Of a stretch of DNA of 30,091 nucleotides, positions 12,363-26,100 are shown piece after piece (within the stretch, counting starts at the first letter, position 1; each line of letters opens with the position of its first letter). The stretch is taken from the NCBI GenBank assembly GCA_037176905.1, contig JBBBWG010026325.1, positions 25,085 through 55,175 of the forward strand, written 5' to 3'. The notes under the pieces are model-generated. The model made no database searches and was not told the origin of the DNA. It saw only the letters and a list, made by a program, of their open reading frames with translations. The DNA comes from Azolla pinnata. Its lineage: Eukaryota; Streptophyta; Polypodiopsida; Salviniales; Salviniaceae. Made by a program: the position numbers and the translations under genes.

Positions 12363-12504
12363 CAATCGAATCAGCTTCAAGCTTTGAGCCTGAGCCCAAT
12401 CAAATCAACTTCAAGCTTTTGAAGCCTGAGCCGATCGAATCACAACTTCAAGCTTTTGAAGCCTGAGCCAATCGAATCAAGTTCAAGCTTTTGGAGCCTG
12501 AGCC
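12363..12504 (+). repeat. Four-copy tandem repeat, 34-37 bp units
   Basis: Units at 12363-12396, 12397-12432, 12433-12469 and 12470-12504 each contain AATCGAATCA..TTCAAGCTTTTG.AGCCTGAGCC with small differences. It lies between the convergent CPSF-A-like and SDF2-like genes, possibly within the distal 3' UTR of the former. Confidence 0.92.
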
Positions 12505-13680
12505 ACTTAAAAGTGCAAAACTTGTTCACAGCCGAATCAGCTCCCAGCAACTGACAATGGAATTATCAGGGTAAGATGGTTCTCGAAGCATCGATTTGGG
12601 TATCTGAAACTATTTGTAAAAAATCGTAATCAGAGTTTGTACAGGTGATAGATAGGCTTTTGTACTGCCATGCCCTTCCCTTGGTAACAAATCCTCTTAT
12701 TCACTGCTTCTAACCTTTCAATGTAACAAATAAGGATGCGCCCAAACCAAAAGCAAAAACATATTTGTGCCATTTCGTGTGTGTGTGTTTTTTTTAGCCG
12801 GCCAAGTTAGGGCACCCGTGTGCATCTTTCACAATCTGTTTGTATGACTATGCTTCTGATTCTATGGTGTTGAGGCTCACCACAAACCCTGCCATTGACA
12901 CAAAAGAATGGATGAAATAAATGGTGGTTTAATCTTGGCATGTTCTCAAAAACCTGAAGGCATTCATACAAGAATGGTTTTGGCGATTCCGCGAAGCTGA
13001 TTGCGGTTTCATTTTCAATGTAAATGACAGAAATATCTACCTATATATAAGGGGATGCTCTCCAAACACTGGAGGTGTGTACTCAAAACAGCTGAGTACA
13101 TGAAAATCTTGTGGCATATTGGATGGTTTACTTTCCTTCTCGCCCATTCTTGAGATGGTCCACGATCATCATCTTTATTTACTCACCACGTTCGTTCTTA
13201 ATGATGATACACATGCTGTTCTGAATATTGGAAGCACGTAGTTAGCACGTATTTACATTGTCTACTACAAAATGCACTGGCAATTAGCCAGCACTCAACT
13301 GATCACGGATTGCAAATGCACATGCAATTAGTCAGCACTCAACTGATCACAGATCGCAAACGCAGAACCCAACTCTTGGGTAAAAAAAAATCACTATGTT
13401 GAATGATAAGTTGACAAAACCTTTCGAAGCTAAGGTACACAATCTAATACCCAGAAAATGAAAATTTCATTTCTCAGGGATGGTGATCCATTTTCAAGAA
13501 ACATGGTACCATGTGATATGTATGACTGGATTACATCAAGCTGCTTTTGCCTATTCTCAAAGGCAAAGCAAGAAACTCGTTTTGTGCTATGATGGCTATC
13601 GGCTTTTTTCCTATTTCATGTACAAATTGAATGAGATAATACCAGGCAGTAGAAGTCTGCATAGCAACTTCTTTGGTTTA
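12505..13680. other. Intergenic region between convergent genes
   Basis: No gene seen. AT-rich, with a short GT run near 12778-12790 and a direct repeat at 13280-13364. It should hold the 3' ends of both flanking transcripts. Confidence 0.5.
13280..13364 (+). repeat. Direct repeat, two 41-bp copies
   Basis: 13280-13320 and 13324-13364 both read GCAATTAG.CAGCACTCAACTGATCAC.GAT.GCAAA.GCA, with four or so differences and a 3-bp spacer. Intergenic, downstream of the SDF2-like gene. Confidence 0.9.
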
Positions 13681-16583
13681 TCATGAATTAGGAAGAGATA
13701 GAGGAAGATATATTCCCTCTACTGCAATCCATATCGAATCAGCTGTTTTCTTCCTCACACCGCATACCTAAATTATCAAGTAGGTTCATTGAGACAACAG
13801 AATCATTTCATCCTCATCCATTCACAAAATGAACAGAGCATTATTCTAGACTCTTAAATTACCTCTTGTTGCCCACTAGCTACACGGGAGTACTTCTTAT
13901 CATGGCTGTGAAGATAGCCTCCTGTTTCAACATGTTGCATTCTAAATTTCTGGTCCTTCATCCACACGTCACCACTCCCTTCTATTTCTAGCCTGCCAAT
14001 ACAGAGCAAACATAGCCAAGATTTAGATCAGTGTTGCTTCATTCATGTTCTAATAATTGACTCTTCATAAATACTCACATCCAAAGATCCCCAGAATCAC
14101 TTTCTTGTGGAGCACCAAAGCAGCTAACCTGCAAGCAAGTGTATACTGATAAGTATACAACTCTATACTGATATATGGTAACAGTTCTGGACTAAACAAA
14201 ATAGCATAAGAGGCCTAGAGTTGAGCACACAATGTATGTGGGTACTAGTGAAGCATCAACATGGGAAAACAAAACATATTCATGGGATTTCTCATACTAG
14301 GTTTTGTGAGAAAGAATGAAGAAAGACAAATGGAGAAAGAGCAATTCAAGTTAAGTTTGAGCATTGCAAGTAACTGATGAAACCAGACGTAATTTAAATT
14401 AATGAAAAGTAACAAGAAAAGAAAAAAACAGATCGCAAACATAGATTTCTTAGCTACACCAAGCTTTGACTCTTTAAAACCCTAAACATCTTAATCTTGT
14501 AAGGCAAATCTTTCCAGACATGGAATTACGATGAAAATGAAAATCACCATGAAAAAAATGGATGATCGACTAGTGCAACTTTCTGTTTGGACATATGTTT
14601 GACTGTTAAAACTGTAAACATATATGAACCAATTTGCTAGCAATGTTGTTGCGAATATAAGCCATTGATGATCATCTATAATTGATTGATCTTTACAAAC
14701 CTCCAAATTTCCACTGATTGGGGATGGATGCATATGACTATGTAGCCACTTGCGTGACCGCATATGTTGTAGCCTAACAATTGCTCCATGTGGGATAGCT
14801 TTGCCTTGAAGAAAGACTGAATCATTCGGTTCCTTCACAACCTAGAAGAAATAAATAAATAAGTAAACATCTTCTCGCTTTCTTTGTCATAAAAACGGAA
14901 TACCATCAACCAACCGTAAATGATTTCCCATTATATAGCCCATGTATGGTTTTTTTCTTCTACTGTACTTTATAGGCATACATATGAGCACTCACATATT
15001 AAATAATGAGCACAAGGTTTGTCTTCTATTATTGGATGAAACTCATACATAAACTCTACACATAACATACATATTTAAATGTATGTATGTATGTATGTAT
15101 GTATGTATGTATACACATAAATACATCCCGGGCAACGTCTGTCTGTATTTATCTGAGCACACAACCCATTGTGGCTGCATGTAGATGATATGGCTGCAAC
15201 TTGATACTATTGTTATGATCAGCAGTAACCTCAAAATAACAAGAAAGAGTAGGGTTTATAAAGCTACCCAATAACTATTTGAATCCTGCACTCCTCCAAA
15301 ACCTGTTACAGATTGCTGTCCACTACCTGATCCATATGGTATATCATGTGAATGCAATCTATATCTTGTCCTCTCGTGCATAAGCTTCACAACGCTTCCA
15401 TAAGTCACCTAAACCGTGGAACCAAGACAGGAAAATAATCAGTTCAATACTGCATAAACCATCTAGACAAAGGACTTGCAACGAAAAGTTAGGTTCCATT
15501 TTTTTCTTACCTAGAGGAATGTGTAGTTCAAAAATGACTCCCTACGAAATAAAGACATTTAAACTTCTGGGGCCTTTTCTTATTCCACGAGGAGAGGATT
15601 ATTTGAGACCTTTACCTCAATCTAGAAAGTATTCACAACACATCAAAATTTGGAGCTTCATCGCCATTTTCCTATGCACACAACAGAAATTTGATTCATT
15701 TCGCTGAAAACAAAGACCAGAGGGTGTAGGTTAAGTCTACAGCGAGTAAAAAGGAACGTTTTTGAACCATCTTTATGTCCTACGGTTTTTCGCAAAAGAA
15801 TGCGAAGGCTTTCTATCATTCACTTCTGGGATACCAGACTAAAAATATAGGGCTAATTAAAACTCTTTCTTTCATACCAAGAAATGTTTTTTGGCTGGAT
15901 TTTGGTTCTTCTTCCAGCTCAACCAACTAAACACAACAATGTGTTGGCTAGTTTTGGCATACCCTTTTCCACAATTCAAATTTCTTTCCAGCTCAATTTA
16001 ATCTACTTCTTCTTCCTCATGCAATTTTTGGTTCTTCTGCTTCATGCTTCCTTCATCAATGGAAGACGGCCCAGTAGTAGTAATCATCGTCACCTTCTTC
16101 TTACAGAAAAAACCGAGATTTGACCTAGAACTTCTTTCAACTTCATTGTTTTCTCTCTCTCTCTCTTCAGCAAACTCTATAACACAGAAAAAAAGCTCGC
16201 CATTTTCCTTCATCATAATCGTCATCATCATCATCACCATTCTTCCTTAGCCTTACCTCGTTGGAACCAGGCAAGGGAGTCGCGTCCTCCAGGGATTGGT
16301 GCGACTGAAAGAGATCGGTCCATAATACAGCAAAGGAGACACTGGCCAAGATCGCAAGGGGGGGAAGAAGCCAGAGCAGATAGCCGAGTTCGTTCTGCCT
16401 CTTTCCCGGCCTCGTAATCTTGATGCTATCCTCCTCCGGCTTATAGTTGTCGGAGCGACGACGGATGCGCTCCCTACCATTATGAGGAAGCGAAGGATCC
16501 CTGTCCTTGTAGCTCTGCAGAGAGGGATTCCTTCTGAGGGGCGAAGAGGATGCAGAAACAGAGGAAGGGGCGGAATCTCCCAT
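13681..16583 (-). CDS. SDF2-like MIR-domain protein with an N-terminal membrane anchor, 6 exons
   Basis: Exons in transcript order: 16583-16257, 15408-15268, 14841-14701, 14128-14079, 13992-13863, 13767-13681; all GT-AG, 876 nt, 291 residues. Residues 110-291 align with plant SDF2 (about 218 residues): VTYGSVVKLMHERT, LHSHD.PYGSGSGQQSVTG, IVRLQHMRSRKWLHSH, SPISGNLEVSCFG, GYLHSHDKKYSR, SGQQEVCGVR, giving three MIR repeats. SDF2 works in the ER lumen with ERdj3B and BiP in folding quality control and in making pattern-recognition receptors. Exon 1 is odd: it encodes a Ser/Arg-rich tail (1-66), a hydrophobic stretch at about 67-92 (LGYLLWLLPPLAILASVSFA...), and an acidic linker. Basic residues before and acidic residues after the stretch predict a type II anchor with the MIR part in the lumen. 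Exon 1 holds no second Met, and no other in-frame ATG lies upstream before the GC-rich promoter. No C-terminal HDEL is seen. The MIR part is certain; joining exon 1 to it is well supported by matching phase-0 splice sites but is inference. Confidence 0.85.
15079..15113 (+). repeat. (TATG)n microsatellite
   Basis: About nine TATG units in the intron between the second and third exons of the SDF2-like gene. Confidence 0.95.
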
Positions 16584-16615
16584 CGGAGGGCGAGAGAGCG
16601 CTGCCGCCCAGAAGC

Positions 16616-16723
16616 TCAGGACGCGCTCGCAACAGGCGCCATCGCCGCGCTTCGCGTTCTCTGTGTCTTCTTCCTCGTCGTCCTCTGCTTCCCGTCTTCC
16701 TCTCTGTTCAGAGACCAGCGCAT
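16616..16723 (-). other. Possible upstream ORF before the SDF2-like start
   Basis: An ATG at 16723 opens a 35-codon frame (MRWSLNREEDGKQ...) that ends 33 nt before the main ATG at 16583. It would be translated only if transcription starts upstream of 16723, which the sequence does not settle. Confidence 0.3.
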
Positions 16724-16738
16724 CGCGACGGGCTCCGG

Positions 16739-16757
16739 CCAATGGGACGCCGCCACG
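16739..16757 (+). promoter_or_regulatory. ERSE-I element 1 (CCAAT-N9-CCACG), overlapping a UPRE
   Basis: CCAAT at 16739-16743 and CCACG at 16753-16757 with exactly nine bases between, the ER-stress response element consensus bound by NF-Y and bZIP factors. It lies 156-174 bp upstream of the SDF2-like ATG, in reverse orientation to the gene. The overlapping 16753-16760 reads TGACGTGG on the gene's strand, an exact UPRE, and 16753-16762 (CCACGTCATC) equals the last ten bases of the plant P-UPRE as I remember it. Confidence 0.75.
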
Positions 16758-16768
16758 TCATCGCCGGG

Positions 16769-16818
16769 GCCACGTGGCACCAATGGGGCGTCGCCACGTG
16801 GCGCCGAGGCCACGTGGC
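16769..16818. promoter_or_regulatory. Three perfect GCCACGTGGC G-box palindromes
   Basis: The 10-bp palindrome GCCACGTGGC occurs at 16769-16778, 16793-16802 and 16809-16818. The core CACGTG is the plant G-box bound by bZIP and bHLH factors. The second copy overlaps ERSE-I element 2. They lie 186-236 bp upstream of the SDF2-like start codon. Confidence 0.8.
16780..16798 (+). promoter_or_regulatory. ERSE-I element 2 (CCAAT-N9-CCACG)
   Basis: CCAAT at 16780-16784 and CCACG at 16794-16798, again nine bases apart. The preceding CGTGG-CA-CCAAT (16774-16784... read on the other strand as ATTGG-TG-CCACG) is one base longer than the ERSE-II consensus. Confidence 0.75.
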
Positions 16819-16918
16819 GCCGCGTCACTGGCCAGAGAGAAAAACATACGGGGAATAAAATAAAATAAAATAATATAAAACGAAATTTAAAAAAAATACT
16901 AACCGGAAATTTGGATTC

Positions 16919-17115
16919 AGGGTTTTTAGGGTTTTAGGGTTTTAGGGGTTGCTAGGGTTTTAGGGTTTTAGGGGTTTCTAGGGTTTTAGGGTTTTCAGGG
17001 TTTTAGGGTTTTCAGGGTTTCTAGGGTTTTAGGGTTTTTAGGGTTTTCAGGGTTTTTAGGGTTTTCAGGGTTTTTCAGGGTTTTTAGGGATTTTAGGGTT
17101 TTAGGGTTTTTTTTT
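16919..17115 (+). repeat. Degenerate telomere-like array (TTTTAGGG/TTTCAGGG units)
   Basis: About 195 bp of 7- to 9-bp units built on T(3-5)AGGG or T(3-5)CAGGG, related to the plant telomere repeat TTTAGGG. The G-rich strand is the plus strand, and closely spaced GGG runs could fold into G-quadruplexes. On the SDF2-like sense strand it reads as AAACCCTAA (telo-box-like) units. It sits about 100 bp upstream of the ERSE/G-box cluster. Confidence 0.92.
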
Positions 17116-17988
17116 AAAGGTTCTCTTGTGCTCGAGATTTGTTGAACCGAAATCTCGTACTGGCCGAAAAGCTTCGCTTCCTTCCGAAATTGGGCACTCT
17201 TCGAAATGGCGCTGGAACCATAACAGCACACTCGATTCTGGAATCTTTCCGGCCCTTGTGTCCGATAACAGCAGCACACTCATTCTGGAATCTTCCAGGC
17301 TGCGCCCTGTGGATCCGATATAACAGAAACTGCTCTTCTTGCAAGACCAAGTGAGAAAGCCTTACCCCCCCCCACCTAGATTTCGCAGATCGGACAACAA
17401 GACATGGCCCCTTTCTCATCCCCCCCGAAATTCTGGAATCTTTCCGGCCCTTGTGTCCGATAAGAACAGTACACTCATTCTGGAATCTTTCGGGCCGCTC
17501 CTTGTGTCTGATAACAGAAACTGCTCTTCTTGCAAGACGAAGTGAGAAAGCTTCACGATTAGAAAGCCAGCAATTTGACTCCATTCTGTGTTCGCATTGT
17601 TAAGAGTCACTTACAATTGTGTCCACTTGAAAGTCTCTGTGTGCGGCTGGCTACCCTCGTCACAAAGTCATAAAAAAAAAAAGCCGCCGTGGCAAGCATG
17701 CATGATACCAGTTGATCAATGACGTAATTAGCAGGATTTCGATAACGTAATCAAGCTAACTAGTCCTTGAGCCTTTGATTAATAAGGGCCTCCCAAAACG
17801 TTTAACGCAGACAAGAGCAAAGCTCATGAATCAGGCGAGAAATTCGACTCCCAACTGTACAGCACCAGAGCGAAGAAGTGTCTTGGCGGTGATACACAAA
17901 GCAAGCAAGAGAGAGACCCAAAAAGAGGATCCGAGTCAGCCGTTCATTAGAGTCTGGGTTTCGACTTGCGTGGGAGGTATCTGCTATC
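17116..17988. other. Intergenic region between the aldo-keto reductase and SDF2-like genes
   Basis: No gene seen. It contains the duplicated block at 17227-17551 and probably the 3' UTR of the aldo-keto reductase (downstream of its stop at 17989). Confidence 0.5.
17227..17551 (+). repeat. Nested duplication of two motifs
   Basis: A motif running CACTC.ATTCTGGAATCTTTCCGG..CTTGTGTCCGATAA occurs at about 17227-17270, 17275-17320 (diverged), 17429-17468 and 17470-17511. A 40-bp motif starting TAACAGAAACTGCTCTTC follows at 17321-17360 and 17512-17551 with one mismatch. The pattern indicates a roughly 190-bp segment duplication on top of an older internal duplication. No coding match is evident. 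Confidence 0.85.
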
Positions 17989-21965
<3,977 letters not shown>

Positions 21966-23101
21966 GGCACCGGAAGAGGAGATGGTTAGAGAGTATTGGG
22001 CTGTTTGATGGGCGATTTATGGAGAGTAGGAAGAAATGGGGCGGTGGGCGAGGTTCTCGTTGCTGAGACCTGCTACAGCGGCTTCTTGCTGGCGTGAAGC
22101 TTATGAGCCATGAATGTACAGATCCGTCGTTGCCATATCCGACAAGCTCCAGAAAGCTCCAGATTCACACGCTGCATACAAGAAGGATTCCTAGCTATGG
22201 AGTTTGGCTCGGATCCATCGAAATGCACCAGCTTGTTATACGATTGCATCTGATGAAACCCTGCCCCAAGTTCCAGATTCTCTCTCTCTCTCTCTCTCAG
22301 ACAGCGGAGATTTATCATCCACAATTGGCATCGTAGCTTACTCAATCAAACCAACCAATTCGAGATGGGAGAAGTTAGAACCAGATTTAGCCCAAATGCT
22401 GTACTTTGTTGCAACGAATTGGAGCTTTTCATGAAATCTGCTAACAAGCCTTACCACATCAAAGAGCAAACAGACAATGCCAAATTCGTATACCCCTTTA
22501 GAAGTTGCTCCATTTGGGCTTTAAACTGCATTGTTGTACTTCATTTGGGCTTTAAACTTAAAGCCCCAATCAGCTCATTGTACTCGGGAACCCACAAAAC
22601 AACAGATTAAGCATATGGTGAAGGTCAGATTCCTATCCTGTGAATTCCAGACTAGCTTACATGGGGCTTAGAGCGCAGCTCGCAATCGTGACTGCAACTC
22701 CGCATTGATCACAGAAACAAAAACAAGGGAGCTCTAGGAGGAAAGATCTATCGAGGAAAGCTCAAAACCGCAAGCACTCTCCCCTCGTAAAAAATAAAAG
22801 AAAACGGTTAATCTTCATCCGAGTAAGATTCTCTTAAAGTTTTCCCCCATGACTACAGGCAAGCTGTTGATGTTTTACGCTGCCAAGCAGATTGTAATCA
22901 GCAGTGATCGGAATAGCCAATACACATTTATTGATCAAGTGAGGAATCAGATTCTAAAAGAGCCGGCTGGGCAACAGCAGGCTCAGGTTCTTATTGTTTG
23001 TTTGGGTAGGTCATGTTGCAGCATTATTGCATTGAGGCAGGACAAAGAATTCAGTTATGTTTCCACAACGCAGAGCACCATTACGCTCCACGTAGTTTGT
23101 G
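21966..23101. other. Intergenic region: aldo-keto reductase promoter and 3' end of the QDH-like gene
   Basis: No convincing gene. On the minus strand a CCATAAATC (TATA-like, about 22012-22020) and a CCAAT (about 21996-22001) lie within 60 bp of the aldo-keto reductase ATG. A (TC) run lies at about 22281-22299. A 92-codon plus-strand frame at 22849-23127 overlaps the last QDH-like exon and has no recognisable family. Confidence 0.45.
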
Positions 23102-26100
23102 TCAAGGCGTTTGAAATGAAGATATGATCCGCCGATAGATCTTCTCGGGAGCTGTCAATCATGAAGGGAGGAAAAATAAAACAAATGTCACGTTCTTAGC
23201 ATTGGTGCCAAATAGAAAAGAAAACAACATGTGAATGGGTTTTCATTATCAAGCTTAAGACCTTATGCCTAACTGCATTGCCTTCCGAAGAGAAACTAAT
23301 TACCAGGAAGTCCTGTGAAAAGCTCAAATTGAGCAGTTCCTTGCCGAATGAACATCTCCAAACCACTGACAATTGCAGCCCCCGATTCCTCCGCTTCAAT
23401 CAAGAGCCTTGTTTTCCCAGGGTTGTAAATCGCATCAAATACGAGGCAATAGTTTCTTAGTGCTTTCTACAATGTGGTAAATACATCGTGAGCTCTTGTC
23501 GTAATACTCCCTAACTCTGAACACTATAAGGTCAATATTCATGTGATACCTTGTCTATAGGAGTCCTATTGATGTCTGGGAACATGCCCACTGGACATGC
23601 ATTTGCCAGTATCATCCCCGACTCAGGACAAAAGTCATCCAATGTATCAAGCGGTATTGCTTGACCTCCCAATGCTTCTGCAAGGTCCTTTGCTCTCTCT
23701 GTCATACATCATACAAGGGATAAATCAGGTTTTGATTTGACGTACCTTTTGTGTTGTACTAGAAAGGAACTCAAGCTGTTGGCAAATTTATAACTATGCA
23801 GTCATCCAACCAACAATGGAAACTCTTTAATCAGTTCATTGTATCACACAACTACATAAGTTAGTTTTCAATCAACCTACACTAGCTAGATATCACATAA
23901 CTATGTACTTTGCTAATCAATTCATGGGTATCAGACAACTATGCAACACTATATTTGACCGACGCGAAGATAATGCCCAATGATGTAATATACTCAATCA
24001 ATGCATAGAATAACATAATAGTGTAGTACAGTCATTATTCAATGCAAGTCTGGTTGCAGTGTATCACATTCATGTATAATTTATTCAACCAAGCCTTTAT
24101 TTCTTGATCTGCATTTAATAAACCTGGACTTTTAACAACTTCATACAGCCTTGAATCAACGAAACCTAGTAAGATTTCATGTTCTTCGTCTTCAATCCAT
24201 ATAGCCTGACTGGAATGCATGCTTTTCAGGTAGTCTCCATTAGAAAGTTCGTGTTGTTTGTGTTCTCTGTTGATTTCATGTTTCTATTAAGAACTCATCT
24301 ACATAATATCTGCATAATTGTCTCTCCATGTTCTACCAGTAAATAACTATTCCATTTTAAGCGATGACAAACTTTTGCACACCCTTTCACTGGATAATCA
24401 TTGGATATTCTTTCAGCTTTTCACATCGCACTACCCTTCTAACGTTTTGCATATAAGCTAAGATGCAGTCACTGATTTCCACCACTTTACCAAAAAACAG
24501 AAAATATAAAGGAAATCTGCTGCATTACCAAAAGCATAGTCTGTAACCACAACCCGAGCACCTCTTTGTTTTGCACCAAAAGCAATGGCTTTGCCTGCTC
24601 CACCTGATCCTAGAACAACAACAAGCTTGTCTTGGAGTACATTCTCTTTCAATCCTTCTTTCCCTGAACATTTGAAATAACTGTGGCTTAATAAATAATA
24701 ATTCAAGATATCTATACAAGCACACACTTAGAAGATAATAAGCACCTAATGCATATCTTAGGCCATCTTCAATTGCCGAAATGGCAGCTTCACAATCCGT
24801 ATTATATCCAATTAGCTTGCCATCACTTTTCCTTCGGATGATTGTATTAACAGCTCCAATAGCCTTCCAGAAGGTTAGACAAAATTTTTGTTTCATTTTA
24901 AACATGAGGTATTGTTTTTAAAAAACTTAGAGAATTTAGTAGATTTCACAATGCATGGTATCCCACCTCAGCCGTATGATCAAGCTCGTCACAAAATTTA
25001 AGAACATCTGCCTTGTAAGGAATGCCAACACTGGAAAATACACATTTATCATATAATTTAGCAACACAAATTTTCTAGGCTTTCTATCATATAATTTAGC
25101 AACACAAATTTCTAGACTTACATTTATCATATACTTTAGCAACAAAAGTTTCTAGGCTTACATTTATCATATAATTAAGCAATGCGACTCCTTTATGTGT
25201 AGTTATATATCTACTTTTGTGAGAGACATGAAAACATTTGAACAAGTACATTCTTGCGATATAGTGCTAAGACTATTTGAATGTCCAAAAATTGATGTCT
25301 CTAAGGTTTGGCTTTAACAGTGCTATATCAAGGGGCGCCAAAATAAGGATTATTGAGAGATCTTTCCCTGGGGAAGGCGCTAACAGGGGAGGTATAAGAA
25401 ACTCAAAGGATGAGGCCCATGTGTTTAAGATCACATGATTTATAAGTCATTTTGGCCTCTAAAAAGGCATGAATATAACTTTCTAGCTCTTGATTAGAAT
25501 TCAATTCACGTCCTAAATTTTAAAGGCTTGAGGCATTACGTCAAGGTCAATGGCTGTAAAGTTACATATTCAAGTGTAGATTTCAGGGCTTGGTTTGCAA
25601 TTTGTGTTTTCAATTTTTATCACATCTGAATTTAAGTTCCGTGTCACAGTTTGCATGCACATGTATGCAAGCACATACTGCCATTTTTGCAATGAAGGTT
25701 GGCTAAAGAGAGCCACAACAGTTACAATAGAATTTAATAAGATGATAGAAAGGACATTATAACTACACGCTCTGAGCTTAAAAAAGGTAGTCATCAGATA
25801 TATAGCATGATTTCATACAATGTCATGCAAATAAGGAACAGTATGAGAGCCGATACATAGAAAACCTGAAATGATCTCTTGTTAGTCTCAGCTTCATCTA
25901 GATTATTTATGTGCACAACAAATTCATCAGTAATACCAGAAGAGCAGGTCTTTAAAGAATGTTCAAATCCAATTGGGGCAGGAATTTCCCCAAGTATAAG
26001 AGAATCAGGAAGGACGCATATCTGGTGTAGAAATTACCTACTCAGGCAGCGTACTCAGGATGAGTTCTTTTCTACTCAGGCAGTCATTAGTTAGCTGATG

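Noticed and set aside
16482-16868. Plus-strand Arg-rich frames of 100-130 codons
   Set aside because: They lie opposite GC-rich exon 1 and the promoter of the SDF2-like gene and have the composition of shadow frames.
22849-23127. 92-codon plus-strand frame (MTTGKLLMFYAAKQIV...)
   Set aside because: No recognisable family; its end overlaps the last QDH-like exon on the other strand. Kept only as a note in the intergenic entry.
23304-23309. Stop codon soon after FTGLPG taken as the end of the QDH-like protein
   Set aside because: A donor at 23303 and the exon at 23102-23151 (APEKIYRRIISSF) restore the expected family C-terminus in phase.
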